Shown here: positions 37,603 to 47,203 of the stretch, in pieces
Numbering within the stretch: position 1 is the stretch's first letter
How the letters are laid out: each line of letters opens with the position of its first letter
From: Streptococcus toyakuensis
GTDB taxonomy: Bacteria > Bacillota > Bacilli > Lactobacillales > Streptococcaceae
Assembly (NCBI RefSeq): GCF_024346585.1
Contig: NZ_AP024523.1
Location: 1,621,001 to 1,685,000 of the forward strand
Direction: 5' to 3'
Length of the DNA stretch: 64,000 nt
Program-made: the position numbers and the translations under genes
Notes under the pieces: model-generated
The model's database searches: none
What the model was told of the DNA's origin: nothing
The model's input: the letters and a program-made list of their open reading frames with translations, nothing else

Positions 37603-38877
37603 ATGTTAGATATCAAACGTATTCGTACAGACTTTGATGCTGTCGCAGAAAAATTGGCTACACGTGGTGTAGATGCTGCTATCTTGAATGAAATGAAAGA
37701 AATCGACGCTAAACGTCGTGACATCTTGGTCAAGGTTGAAACTCTCAAAGCAGAACGTAACACAGTTTCTGCTGAGATTGCCCAAGCTAAGCGCAACAAG
37801 GAAAATGCAGATGATAAGATTGCTGCCATGCAAACTCTATCTGCTGAAGTCAAAGCCTTGGATGCTGAATTGGCAGAAATCGATGCTAAATTGACAGAAT
37901 TTACCACTACTCTTCCAAATATTCCAGCTGACAGTGTTCCTGTTGGGGCTGATGAAGATGACAATGTGGAAGTTCGCCGTTGGGGTACTCCACGCGAGTT
38001 TGACTTCGAACCGAAAGCTCACTGGGATCTTGGTGAAGACCTTGGTATCCTTGACTGGGAACGCGGGGGTAAGGTAACGGGTGCTCGCTTCCTCTTCTAT
38101 AAAGGTCTCGGTGCTCGTTTGGAACGTGCTATCTACAACTTTATGTTGGATGAGCATGGTAAAGAAGGCTATACTGAAGTCATCACGCCTTACATGGTTA
38201 ACCACGACTCTATGTTCGGTACTGGTCAATATCCAAAATTCAAGGAAGATACTTTTGAACTCAGCGACAGCAATTACGTCCTTATTCCTACAGCTGAAGT
38301 TCCTCTAACAAACTACTACCGTGATGAAATCCTTGACGGTAAAGACCTCCCAATCTACTTCACTGCTATGAGTCCTTCATTCCGTTCTGAGGCTGGTTCT
38401 GCTGGTCGTGATACACGTGGCTTGATTCGTCTGCACCAATTCCACAAGGTTGAAATGGTTAAATTTGCCAAACCAGAGGAATCTTACGAAGAATTGGAAA
38501 AAATGACTGCCAACGCTGAAAACATCCTTCAAAAACTCAACCTTCCATACCGTGTCGTTGCCCTCTCTACTGGAGATATGGGATTCTCAGCTGCTAAAAC
38601 TTACGACTTGGAAGTTTGGATTCCAGCGCAAAATACTTACCGCGAAATCTCAAGCTGTTCAAACACAGAAGATTTCCAAGCCCGTCGTGCCCAAATCCGT
38701 TATCGTGATGAAGCAGATGGCAAGGTGAAACTTCTTCACACCTTGAACGGTTCTGGACTTGCAGTTGGACGTACAGTGGCTGCTATTCTTGAAAACTACC
38801 AAAACGCAGATGGTTCTGTAACCATTCCTGAAGTTCTTCGTCCATACATGGGTGGCGCTGAAGTTATCAAACCATAA
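37603..38877 (+). CDS. serS: Seryl-tRNA synthetase
   Basis: Class II synthetase, 424 residues from the ATG at 37603, which has AAAGGAG. The N-terminal coiled-coil arm that grips tRNA-Ser spans about 30-100; motif 2 is [20 protein letters not shown] and motif 3 [18 protein letters not shown]. The open frame starts nine codons earlier, inside the terminator, which is not a real start. Controlled by the T-box leader. Confidence 0.97.
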   Translation: MLDIKRIRTDFDAVAEKLATRGVDAAILNEMKEIDAKRRDILVKVETLKAERNTVSAEIAQAKRNKENADDKIAAMQTLSAEVKALDAELAEIDAKLTEFTTTLPNIPADSVPVGADEDDNVEVRRWGTPREFDFEPKAHWDLGEDLGILDWERGGKVTGARFLFYKGLGARLERAIYNFMLDEHGKEGYTEVITPYMVNHDSMFGTGQYPKFKEDTFELSDSNYVLIPTAEVPLTNYYRDEILDGKDLPIYFTAMSPSFRSEAGSAGRDTRGLIRLHQFHKVEMVKFAKPEESYEELEKMTANAENILQKLNLPYRVVALSTGDMGFSAAKTYDLEVWIPAQNTYREISSCSNTEDFQARRAQIRYRDEADGKVKLLHTLNGSGLAVGRTVAAILENYQNADGSVTIPEVLRPYMGGAEVIKP

Positions 38878-38881
38878 AAAA

Positions 38882-38915
38882 TAAGGTTTAGCTATTTCTA
38901 GCTAGACCTTTTTTC
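38882..38915. terminator. Terminator after serS
   Basis: AAGGTTTAGCTA, loop TTTC, TAGCTAGACCTT, then TTTT. It overlaps the 3' end of the convergent transporter gene. Confidence 0.8.
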
Positions 38916-39801
38916 GTAACCAATTCAGATATGCGCCTAATACAAAGAATAAAATAATTAAGCAAATAGCGGTTTCAGCCACAACCAAATAATCTAAAAA
39001 TGGAAGTTTCAAGATTCCCTGAGCCATCTTGAGCGAAGTAGCTGTGATAATGGTTGGGAAGGTGAGGGCTGAGAAAGCTGGTTGAAAGCCTTGTTTTAAA
39101 ATATTGGGCAGGCGAGTCAAAACAAAGAAAAAGAAGGATTGAGAAGCCAAAATCATGACGATTAAGACCCAAGTTGGCAGGCTGGCTCCTCCAACTCGAA
39201 CCAGAGAAGCCAAGAGTAGAGAGAAAGGAGCACAGTAGATCCCTTCTTGTCCAAGCATGGCTAGTGGGAGTGGATGTTCCTTTAAATCGCTATAAATAAG
39301 CGGATAGAGATAGAAGGTTAGGAGAAAACCAAAACTCAAGGTCGCATAGGCAATTTCGATGATGCCTACAAGAGGATAGGTTAAGGCAGCCACTGCTATC
39401 CCCACATAGAGAACCGTCCAGCTAGGAGTCGCATGAACCCTCCGACCAGGACAGGCAAATTTGATGGTGAAACCAGCAATCAAGGCCAAATCCAAGAGAA
39501 ATGAAAACCACCAGAGCCCTTGCGCTACCAAAGGAAGATGAGGAAAGACGCGAAAAACATAGGTCGATAAAATCATCCCAGCCATGGGAAAGGTGGCCAT
39601 TCCTGACAAAAGAGGGGGGGTGGTCAATTCTTGCTTGGTTTCTTTCCAATTAAAGAGATGAAGAATCAGAAAGAATATCCACAAAATCAAACCTGTCAGA
39701 CTCAACAGATGGGACAGAACCGGCAACGTATCTAAAATAAGATTTCCAGCTCCTGCCAAACCTAGCAAACAACCAGAAAATACTAAGGGGAGTTTTTTCA
39801 T
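38902..39801 (-). CDS. TDT family (TehA/SLAC1-like) transporter
   Basis: 299 residues with about ten hydrophobic helices; tellurite-resistance/dicarboxylate (TDT) family, sometimes annotated as exfoliative-toxin-like. Recognisable features are the N-terminal PLVFSGCLLGLAGAGNLI and the regular GxxG-rich helices. The substrate (an anion) is unknown. The ATG at 39801 has GGAGG 5 bases upstream; the frame extends four codons further without need. Confidence 0.82.
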   Translation of the reverse strand: MKKLPLVFSGCLLGLAGAGNLILDTLPVLSHLLSLTGLILWIFFLILHLFNWKETKQELTTPPLLSGMATFPMAGMILSTYVFRVFPHLPLVAQGLWWFSFLLDLALIAGFTIKFACPGRRVHATPSWTVLYVGIAVAALTYPLVGIIEIAYATLSFGFLLTFYLYPLIYSDLKEHPLPLAMLGQEGIYCAPFSLLLASLVRVGGASLPTWVLIVMILASQSFFFFVLTRLPNILKQGFQPAFSALTFPTIITATSLKMAQGILKLPFLDYLVVAETAICLIILFFVLGAYLNWLRKKV

Positions 39802-39862
39802 CCTAACCTCCAATAATCATGTTAGTTTCAGTATAGCATAAAAGCGCTTAAATGAGGACTTA

Positions 39863-39897
39863 AAAAATGAAGTCCGATTATTTCAGACTTCATTTTA
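39863..39897 (-). terminator. Terminator of the AhpD-like gene
   Basis: On the minus strand AAAATGAAGTC, loop, GACTTCATTTTTT; 11-bp stem. Confidence 0.85.
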
Positions 39898-39909
39898 CTC
39901 AGATATGAA

Positions 39910-40458
39910 TTAAGCATAAGGTTGCAATTCTGGGTTAATTGGTGTATTGGCTAGGTTGTTGGCATAGTTACAGAGGCTTGCTAGGCTGACACCAAGAACC
40001 ACATCCAAGGCATTTTGTTGGGTGTAGCCAACTTCTAAAAACTCACCCAAGGCTTCATCTCCTACACGACCCTTGGTATTGATAACTGCCAAGGTAAACT
40101 TAGCTAGGGTGTCCAATTTAGGATCTGTTTCGATTGGAGTACGATTGCGAAGGGCTTGCAGAAGATCATCGTTCATCTGGATTTGTTTGATTGAAAAGGC
40201 TGTGTGACCTGCGACGCAGAAGGCACAGCCATTGGTCACGGCTGCCGTGATTTGCACCACTTCACGCTCAACAGCTGTCAGGCTGTTGCGACGGTTGATA
40301 GCTCCGACAGTACGGTAAGCCTCTAAAGCAGTCGGTGCATTGGCCAAGAGACCGATTAGGTTGGGAATATATCCATTGTTATCTTTTTCTACTGTTTCAA
40401 GAACTTCTTTCACTTCTGCTGGTGCTGATTCCACTGTATGGATTGTAAATGTTGTCAT
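39910..40458 (-). CDS. Carboxymuconolactone decarboxylase family (AhpD-like) protein
   Basis: 182 residues with the AhpD-type redox motif: TNGCAFCVAGHTAFSIK, a CxxC followed by His three residues on. Such proteins act as thiol peroxidases or partners of them. The usual partner AhpC is not in the window, so the electron path is unknown. Single gene with its own terminator. Confidence 0.87.
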   Translation of the reverse strand: MTTFTIHTVESAPAEVKEVLETVEKDNNGYIPNLIGLLANAPTALEAYRTVGAINRRNSLTAVEREVVQITAAVTNGCAFCVAGHTAFSIKQIQMNDDLLQALRNRTPIETDPKLDTLAKFTLAVINTKGRVGDEALGEFLEVGYTQQNALDVVLGVSLASLCNYANNLANTPINPELQPYA

Positions 40459-40576
40459 AAGATACCTCTTTTCTTGTTATTGACACTAATATTATTGGAA
40501 AATCTTATAAAATCCTGATTCCTAAGTTTATTTAAGATAAAGCTTTATTCCTCTCATAAGATTTTCGTTGTATATT

Positions 40577-40681
40577 ATACTCTTCGAAAATCAAATTCAA
40601 GCCGCGTCAGCGTCGCCTTACCGTACTCAAGTACAGCTTGCAGCTAGCTTCCTAGTTTGCTCTTTGATTTTCATTGAGTAT
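40577..40681. repeat. RUP-type repeat, copy 4 (105 bp)
   Basis: RUP termini and short core. It lies in the 323-bp gap between the AhpD-like gene and the symporter gene; the rest of this gap is AT-rich and shows only the symporter terminator. Confidence 0.88.
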
Positions 40682-40752
40682 TAGTTTATCACACTTCCAA
40701 TCACTTGCATAATATATATTATATATCAGCTTGATAAAAATCATTTATAGGC

Positions 40753-40779
40753 AAAAAAATCACACGAGCTGTGTGATTT
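40753..40779 (-). terminator. Terminator of the AGCS symporter gene
   Basis: On the minus strand AAATCACAC, loop AGCTC, GTGTGATTT then further T bases. Directly behind the stop codon. Confidence 0.85.
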
Positions 40780-40781
40780 CA

Positions 40782-42104
40782 TTATTTGTCAAAATACTTT
40801 TTAGTCTCAGCAATAACGACTGGTGACAAAATCAAGAGGGCAATCAAGTTTGGTAGAGCCATCAAGGCGTTGACAATATCTGCGATAATCCAAACCATAT
40901 CCAACTCGATAAATCCTCCCAACAAGACCATGAGCACAAAGACCACACGGTAAAGCCAGATAAAACGAACTCCAAAGAGAAACTCGAAACAGCGTTCTCC
41001 ATAATAGTTCCAACCTAGAATCGTCGTAAAGGCAAAGAGAACAAGGAAGATGGTCAAGAGGGCAGGTCCAAAATGTGAAAAGACTGTTGAGAAAGCAGAC
41101 TGCGTCAAGGCAACCCCATTTAAGTCGCCACTCCAAACACCAGTTACCAAGATGGTCAAACCAGTCAAGGTACAGATAATGAGTGTATCAATAAAGGTTC
41201 CTGTCATGGAAATCAAACCTTGCTCTACTGGTTCATTTGTCTTAGCCGCAGCTGCTGCAATGGGAGCAGAACCCAGACCAGATTCGTTTGAGAACACACC
41301 ACGCGCAACACCATTTTGAATAGCCATCCGAATGCTAGCACCGGCAAATCCACCTACCGCAGCAACCGGACTAAAAGCGGATGTCAAAATTAGAGTGATT
41401 GTAGCAGGGATTTTCCCGATATTAAAGAAAATAACTGTAAGAGTTCCAAAAATATAAATGATAGCCATAAAAGGAACAACAGTAGTTGAAACCTTAGAAA
41501 TAGACTTTAGTCCACCCAAGACTGCAATCGCTACAAATACAGACAAAACAAGAGCAGTGATAGCTGGCGAAATCGCCGTTGTATTTTGGATAGATTCTGT
41601 AATCGAGTTGACTTGGGTGAAGGTTCCGATTCCCAAGAGAGCAACCAGTACTCCTGCTACTGCAAACAAAACAGCCAGGGGACGCCACTTTTCTCCCATT
41701 CCTAGAAGGATATAGTGCATGGGACCTCCCGCTACTGCACCATGGTCGTCCTTGGTGCGGTATTTGATGGCTAAGAGTCCTTCCGCATACTTGGTAGCCA
41801 TTCCAAAGAAAGCCGCCATCCACATCCAAAAGAGGGCTCCTGGTCCCCCAACCTTGATAGCCGTCGCAACCCCTATGATATTTCCTGTTCCAACGGTTGA
41901 TGCCAAGGCTGTACACAGAGCTGCAAAACTAGATACATCCCCATGTCCCTTATCCTGAATAAAAATAAGCTGAAAGGCCTTGGGCAGACGCAAAACCTGC
42001 AAGAGTCCTAGCCGAATAGTTAGGTAAATCCCTGTTCCAACCAATAAAATCAAGAGGGGCGGTCCCCAAGCAAAAGCATCGATTGATTTAAGCAATTCTA
42101 ACAT
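40782..42104 (-). CDS. Sodium:alanine/glycine symporter (AGCS family)
   Basis: 440 residues, about ten membrane helices. Family signature near residue 85-110 (GPGALFWMWMAAFFGMATKYAEGLLA) and VARGVFSNESGLGSAPIAAA further on. It imports alanine or glycine with sodium. A glycine riboswitch upstream suggests glycine is the substrate that matters here. Confidence 0.93.
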   Translation of the reverse strand: MLELLKSIDAFAWGPPLLILLVGTGIYLTIRLGLLQVLRLPKAFQLIFIQDKGHGDVSSFAALCTALASTVGTGNIIGVATAIKVGGPGALFWMWMAAFFGMATKYAEGLLAIKYRTKDDHGAVAGGPMHYILLGMGEKWRPLAVLFAVAGVLVALLGIGTFTQVNSITESIQNTTAISPAITALVLSVFVAIAVLGGLKSISKVSTTVVPFMAIIYIFGTLTVIFFNIGKIPATITLILTSAFSPVAAVGGFAGASIRMAIQNGVARGVFSNESGLGSAPIAAAAAKTNEPVEQGLISMTGTFIDTLIICTLTGLTILVTGVWSGDLNGVALTQSAFSTVFSHFGPALLTIFLVLFAFTTILGWNYYGERCFEFLFGVRFIWLYRVVFVLMVLLGGFIELDMVWIIADIVNALMALPNLIALLILSPVVIAETKKYFDK

Positions 42105-42136
42105 TTCCTTCTCCTATCTTTTCAACCCCAAAAGAA

Positions 42137-42163
42137 AGAGCACATGCAAGATACATGTACTCT
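42137..42163 (-). terminator. Riboswitch-linked terminator upstream of the symporter gene
   Basis: On the minus strand AGAGTACATG, loop of 7, CATGTGCTCT then TTCTTTT. It stands between the glycine aptamer and the start codon, so it is the likely switch part. Confidence 0.75.
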
Positions 42164-42191
42164 GGAATGCTTAGATAAATGCTAAAAAGCG

Positions 42192-42292
42192 GTCTATCCT
42201 AGCTCTGTCCTTTTACCTGAGAGTTTGAGCAGTTGCCTGCCTTGCCCCTTCGGTGCCTTTACGGTCTCTCCAGAGTTCCGTCCATTTACAGT
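42192..42292 (-). promoter_or_regulatory. Glycine riboswitch (single aptamer)
   Basis: On the minus strand the leader carries the gcvT-type core: CTCTGGAGAGACC, GCACCGAAGGGGCAA, then ACTCTCAGGTAAAAGGACAG. Only one full aptamer is seen; downstream sequence before the terminator does not repeat the core. It should sense glycine and act through the terminator. Confidence 0.92.
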
Positions 42293-42359
42293 CATGGAAA
42301 ATCAAACGATTCCCCACTTCTATTAAACTTCATTCGGTGTTGGTATTTAATTGATTCTT

Positions 42360-42388
42360 ATTTTACAAAAAATGTTGGATTTTGTCAA
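42360..42388 (-). promoter_or_regulatory. Promoter of the riboswitch-controlled symporter gene
   Basis: On the minus strand TTGACA (42388-42383), 17-base spacer, TAAAAT (42365-42360). Confidence 0.8.
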
Positions 42389-42468
42389 TGGATTTTGGGA
42401 AAATCTTATTTGACTCAATTAACTAAACTTGGTAATCATTTTCGAAATCATAAACTCCCCAATTTACG

Positions 42469-45111
42469 CTATAAATCTTTTAAATTACTATTTACAACTT
42501 CTCTGCTCATCTCATTATTAAAGAAAGGAAGACCGACGATACGATAACGTTCATCGTCCAACAAAGTTCTTGCCTCATCTCTTTCAGTAATTTGCAGTAA
42601 GAATTTCTCTTTCCAGCCTTCTTTACTATTTTTGAAGGTATTATTACTATCTAAAAATTGACTTCCTTTTGGCTCAATGAAAATCTGCCAAGAAGTATTT
42701 CCAACTTTTTTATCATTTGCAAGCAAGATAAAGTCAGGCTCAAAAGCACGCCCTTCATCAAAACTATAGATTTTCACTGCTTTCTCATTTCGCAAAAGAT
42801 AAATATCAGACCACTTTTCCTGCAAATCATTCATCAATTCACGGATAGCACGCACCAGATATTTCTCCTCACTTGTTCCAAAGTTATCATCATAGGCATA
42901 CCAATCTAGCTGATCGATATTTTCAAAAATCTCTGTTTCAGACTTGGTTTTTTGTGACCGTCCAAACTCTGCATTCCCATTTACATTAACAGTATACTTT
43001 CTCAAAATATTCTCTTCAAAAACTTCACGTACAAGAACTGACTCAAAGTTAGCTGAACCATAAAAGCGTTCTTCAGTTGGAACGATATCTTTTTCAATGC
43101 TGTATAAAAGCTGTTCTGCAATATAGAGTTTCTGGTCTGCAGTTAACTCACTTATTTGTGATAAAGAAGATTCTACAATAATATTAACTTTCGAAAGCAT
43201 TTCGATGAAGGCAGATATACCACTCAAGCCAAAGAAAGCTTTCTGTAAGTTTTTAAAGGTATACTGTTTATTGCGATTGATAGCTGCTCGAACAATATTG
43301 GAAGTAATTTCTTTTCCAAACTCGAAATTTAAGGTGTTTATCGAATCAGTAGCAAAAACATCATCTTCTGAGAAAGCTTCAAAATCTCTTGTACTGGAAG
43401 TCGGTAAACGTACCTCAAAGGAACTCGGAATGAAAGAGGTATCCAACAAACTTTCTTGTCGTTGTTCAACATATTCTTGATAAGAAAGACGTTTATTCAT
43501 CCAAACAAGACCATCTGTATAGGTTCGTGTTTGTTTGAAAGACTCTTTTAGCTTTAATTCACGCTCTTCTAAATTGACATCATCAAAAATTCCAGACTCA
43601 CGTAAGACTTGCTTTAATTCAGAAATATAACGAGGATTATTGGCAGAATGATAATGAAGCTGTTCTATGACACGTAGCTCATTGTTTTCATTTTCATCAA
43701 ATTTCCGAGTAAACTTCTCCTCAATTTGATTATCAAGCACAAAGGGATAATAACGTGCACCACGACCGATGAGTTGCTTTTCTGCATTGGTAGTGTTCCC
43801 TGCGACAAAACCGTTCTTTGTTGTCTTACCATCACGAATATCGTAAAGACGAACAATATCAAAAAGATTCAAAACATCCCAGCCTTCGTTGAGCATATCA
43901 ACTGCAAAAATAGCCCGAATTTCATTTGAAGGGAGTTCCAGAGTATTCAACTCTACTAAATTGTTGCTAGTCTTGTTTTTCCCATCAATCACGAGTAAGC
44001 GTTCACGGCGAAAATCTTCCTGCAATTCCTCAATTAAATCTTGAAAAGAAAGTCCAGACTCCTCAAAAAAAGCAAATGCTTTTTCCAAGATGTTTTTTTG
44101 CTCCTCATCATTTGCAGTTAAGTTTTTTTGAGACTGTACTTGTTCTACTGACAGATTGGCTAACATATCCAAAAAAGCCTCTAAGTTTCCTTTATTTTCA
44201 GCAATTTTTTGCGATTTAAACAATACCAAAGGTTTGAGGTTGATGCCATGTTTCAAGGCAATTTTCTTGCGGTATTGGCTGATAATGATTGCCTGCAACA
44301 TACGAGTTGGAAGTTCATTATCTACTAAGTGGAAAAGAACATCTTTAGAGTACTTATCCAAGCGGAACTCTTTCAAGTCATACTTGAAAATCAAAGATTT
44401 TTCATATTTTTTGGCAATATCTGGATTTGCTAAGTCAATGGTTGCTGTAAATTCAAATAAAGAAGATTTACGTGCTGTACTTTGAATATTTTCAATCGTC
44501 GCCGTCCAGCTGTCGTTCTCATCTTTTTCTTTCTTACCGAGTCCAGCATTCAAGTGATGAGCCTCATCTGCCAATAACACAAGCGACAAATCTTCAAATT
44601 GCTCATAAGTTAGGCGATTTTCCCTTGGGGTATTTAAATCTTGGTGAAGTTTTTGAATGGTTGTAAAAACAATATTGATACTATCAGGCTGACTATCGGA
44701 AAAATCTGTCACTTCACGTACTCCCACCACTTGATTATCAATCGTTATTTTATCCGCAAACAAGTATTTTCCCATCTCATTAGGCAAGAAGTTTGCCCTT
44801 GTCTTGGTAAGGATATTGTCGTTATTCACAAAAAAAATAAAATTCCGTTCACCCTGTTTAAATTTTTCAAGGATAATCGCTGCCATCAGCAAAGTTTTTC
44901 CTGAACCTGTCGCCATATTGTAAAGGACCTGTTCTGGTTTTTTTCGATTTTTCTCATCCCTTTTGTAGTAGAGATACCTCCCTACCGCCTCTTTCTGGTA
45001 AGGACGCAGTGGGAATTTCAGATTTTGCGTGATGTAGTCTGGAATGCTTTCCTTAAAGTCAATAAAGCCATTTTCACTAGCTTGCTTATAAATTTCATAC
45101 ACAAAAGCCAT
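42469..45111 (-). CDS. Type III restriction enzyme, Res subunit
   Basis: ATP-dependent DNA translocase and nuclease subunit, 880 residues from the ATG at 45111. Superfamily 2 helicase motifs: MATGSGKTLLMAA (about 66-78), LLADEAHH near 160, AVDMLNEGWDVLNLFDIVRLYD near 405 and QLIGRGARYYPF. The C-terminal part has EPDFILLAND then IFIEPKG, a PD-(D/E)xK-type nuclease centre. It starts directly behind the mod stop, whose end GAGGAG is its ribosome site, so both are made together. Base use is more AT-rich than the neighbouring core genes. Confidence 0.92.
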   Translation of the reverse strand: MAFVYEIYKQASENGFIDFKESIPDYITQNLKFPLRPYQKEAVGRYLYYKRDEKNRKKPEQVLYNMATGSGKTLLMAAIILEKFKQGERNFIFFVNNDNILTKTRANFLPNEMGKYLFADKITIDNQVVGVREVTDFSDSQPDSINIVFTTIQKLHQDLNTPRENRLTYEQFEDLSLVLLADEAHHLNAGLGKKEKDENDSWTATIENIQSTARKSSLFEFTATIDLANPDIAKKYEKSLIFKYDLKEFRLDKYSKDVLFHLVDNELPTRMLQAIIISQYRKKIALKHGINLKPLVLFKSQKIAENKGNLEAFLDMLANLSVEQVQSQKNLTANDEEQKNILEKAFAFFEESGLSFQDLIEELQEDFRRERLLVIDGKNKTSNNLVELNTLELPSNEIRAIFAVDMLNEGWDVLNLFDIVRLYDIRDGKTTKNGFVAGNTTNAEKQLIGRGARYYPFVLDNQIEEKFTRKFDENENNELRVIEQLHYHSANNPRYISELKQVLRESGIFDDVNLEERELKLKESFKQTRTYTDGLVWMNKRLSYQEYVEQRQESLLDTSFIPSSFEVRLPTSSTRDFEAFSEDDVFATDSINTLNFEFGKEITSNIVRAAINRNKQYTFKNLQKAFFGLSGISAFIEMLSKVNIIVESSLSQISELTADQKLYIAEQLLYSIEKDIVPTEERFYGSANFESVLVREVFEENILRKYTVNVNGNAEFGRSQKTKSETEIFENIDQLDWYAYDDNFGTSEEKYLVRAIRELMNDLQEKWSDIYLLRNEKAVKIYSFDEGRAFEPDFILLANDKKVGNTSWQIFIEPKGSQFLDSNNTFKNSKEGWKEKFLLQITERDEARTLLDDERYRIVGLPFFNNEMSREVVNSNLKDL

Positions 45112-45114
45112 CAC

Positions 45115-47019
45115 TTACTCCTCTCCGTAAAAAGCACGATTGAGCTTTTTCTCGTTTTCTGAGATGTCGTAGTCGCTATCTTCTATCTCGGAATAGTTGA
45201 CGTATAGGTTATTATTATCCACCAACTCCAGCAAGACTTGTTTTTGTTCAGCTAGTGAAAGTTTTTCGAACTCTGACTTTTTCAACTTTTTAGGGTCGAC
45301 ACGATAAGATAGGAACGAAGACTTTTTAGCCTGTTCAAATAGTTGAGATAGAGTTTCAGGCTCTCTTGCCTCTAAGACTGTATTTTTAAAATCCTGGGCA
45401 TCATTTTTCAGTTCACAGTAAACAAATGAAGCACCACCAGTCCAGTTGACGTCTTTAGAAATGCCACCCTGTTCACCGTCAATTACTTTTTTCAATCGCT
45501 CAACTGAAACCGTCTCAATGTAATCCATCTGTTCAATACCAATATATTGACGGTTCATTTTGTGAGCGACAGCAGCTGTTGTACCGCTCCCCATGAAGAA
45601 ATCAAGAACGATATCATTTTCGATTGTAGAAATTTGTAAAATATCCTTTATCAGTCTTTCGGGTTTGGCATACGAAAAAGCATCACGATTAGACAAGTTA
45701 GTCATTTCATCGTTTCCATCTTTATTTTTTGTTTTAGCTAATAAATCCGTAATAAATTCTTTTAACAAGGTATCACTACTTGAATAAACTGGTTTTGACT
45801 TAGACATATCTTCATCTTTAAAAACACGTCTAAAAGGTCTATCACCTTTCATAAAGTCATAGTCATCTGGAAATCCAATTCCTCCATTTTGATACCACTC
45901 ATAGAATGTATCTTTTGTAACAGCCCACGAACGGTTAGGATTAACGGGGTATTCTTTACCTGTTTTGGGATTCACCATTGTAAAATTAGAATTTGGTCGT
46001 TCAATTACTGTTCTTTGACTTGTTAAATCAGCTGTACGCCAAGGACGGTTAGGAAAATCTGAAGTTTCATAATATTTTCGTTCTACTTCACGACCAACGA
46101 TTGCATCGCCTTCGTTTCCTTTTGTGTATACTAAAATCCAATCAAAATCCTGAGAAAAGTTAAAAGGAACATCCGATTTTCCATCACGAGTTTTTCTTGG
46201 TAGTGTCCCAATAAACTTATCTTGTCCAAAAATAGAATCACTTAATACTTTTAGATAGTGCATACCATCTTCACCCGTATGAATCCAGATAGAACCTTTA
46301 TCACTAAGTAACTCTTTAGCTATTTCTAATCGATTTTTCAAAAACACCAACCACGTTGACATTTTAAAATTGGAATTGTATTGAAAAGCATCTCCAATAT
46401 TTTTTCGAAAATAGTATGGAACGTCAATATAAATCAACTTGACCTTCCCAGCAAAGCGTTTCTTGAGGCTATGCAGTGTAAGCAGATTGTTCCCTTTGAT
46501 AATAAGATTATCCGTGTCTTTCAATTCCTCAACTGCATGTTCACCGTCTTTATCATAACGTTTGAAATTGCTCAACACCTTCTCGTCCAGCAAGCGATTG
46601 ATTTCCGCTGGAGCAAGCGTCTCGTTAAAGAAAACCTCTTGACGTTTCACATCGTCCTTGGTTTGCCCTCCCTCAAGCACACAATCTTTATAAGGAAAAT
46701 TCAGCACAACTTCTTTAGTTTCAGAAAGATAGTTTCTGTCTGGCATCCCAAGACCTATTTTTGTTTTGTAGGCTGTAAAGCTGTCAGGCAAGAACTCCTT
46801 GTTATTTAGAAATTGCAAAAAGATATCTTTTTTAAAAACTAAAACCCCATCTTGCAGTTTTGAAAAGAAGTGATTAGCGATTGTTTCATTACTCATCAAC
46901 TGATTGAGCAACTCAGGACTGTACTGCCGTGCCAGCTCTGCTAGTTTATTTTTATTTAGTACGCCGTCCACTAAAAACTTAGGATTTTTAGCGAGGACTT
47001 GCTCCAATTCTTGTTTCAT
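45115..47019 (-). CDS. Type III restriction-modification DNA methyltransferase, Mod subunit
   Basis: Beta-class N6-adenine methyltransferase that also determines target specificity; 634 residues. Motif IV reads DVPY at 199-202 (YIDVPYYF) instead of the usual DPPY; motif I FFMGSG is at 474-479 (VLDFFMGSGTTAA), downstream of motif IV as in the beta class. The region between them (about 300-450) would hold the target recognition domain. No simple-sequence repeat is seen, so slippage-type phase variation is not evident. An extended -10 (TGCTATAAT, -10 at 47134-47129) lies upstream. Confidence 0.92.
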   Translation of the reverse strand: MKQELEQVLAKNPKFLVDGVLNKNKLAELARQYSPELLNQLMSNETIANHFFSKLQDGVLVFKKDIFLQFLNNKEFLPDSFTAYKTKIGLGMPDRNYLSETKEVVLNFPYKDCVLEGGQTKDDVKRQEVFFNETLAPAEINRLLDEKVLSNFKRYDKDGEHAVEELKDTDNLIIKGNNLLTLHSLKKRFAGKVKLIYIDVPYYFRKNIGDAFQYNSNFKMSTWLVFLKNRLEIAKELLSDKGSIWIHTGEDGMHYLKVLSDSIFGQDKFIGTLPRKTRDGKSDVPFNFSQDFDWILVYTKGNEGDAIVGREVERKYYETSDFPNRPWRTADLTSQRTVIERPNSNFTMVNPKTGKEYPVNPNRSWAVTKDTFYEWYQNGGIGFPDDYDFMKGDRPFRRVFKDEDMSKSKPVYSSSDTLLKEFITDLLAKTKNKDGNDEMTNLSNRDAFSYAKPERLIKDILQISTIENDIVLDFFMGSGTTAAVAHKMNRQYIGIEQMDYIETVSVERLKKVIDGEQGGISKDVNWTGGASFVYCELKNDAQDFKNTVLEAREPETLSQLFEQAKKSSFLSYRVDPKKLKKSEFEKLSLAEQKQVLLELVDNNNLYVNYSEIEDSDYDISENEKKLNRAFYGEE

Positions 47020-47066
47020 ATATGGAATTTCCTTCTCACTTAAAATTTGTGAAGAGCTGATAGTAT

Positions 47067-47104
47067 TCCTTTATATGTATATATAAAGGAAGGGTATACC
47101 CTTC
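47067..47104. repeat. Two adjacent palindromes in the mod leader
   Basis: CCTTTATAT, GTAT, ATATAAAGG at 47068-47089, and the perfect 16-base palindrome GAAGGGTATACCCTTC at 47089-47104. Both lie between the mod promoter and its start codon. No T-run follows in the mod direction. Confidence 0.7.
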
Positions 47105-47128
47105 GGTTTTATTCAATTTTCTAGTTCT

Positions 47129-47137
47129 ATTATAGCA
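47129..47137 (-). promoter_or_regulatory. Extended -10 promoter of the mod-res operon
   Basis: On the minus strand TGCTATAAT. The -35 is poor, as is common with the TGn extension. It gives a leader of about 100 bases before mod. Confidence 0.6.
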
Positions 47138-47169
47138 TATTTGAACATGTTTAAAAGAAATGATAAAAA

Positions 47170-47203
47170 AGCTTGAGGAACCACATATTTCCTCAGGCTT
47201 TTC
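47170..47203 (-). terminator. Terminator of mutS2
   Basis: On the minus strand AAGCCTGAGGAA, short loop, TTCCTCAAGCTTTTTT. It follows the mutS2 stop directly. Confidence 0.85.
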
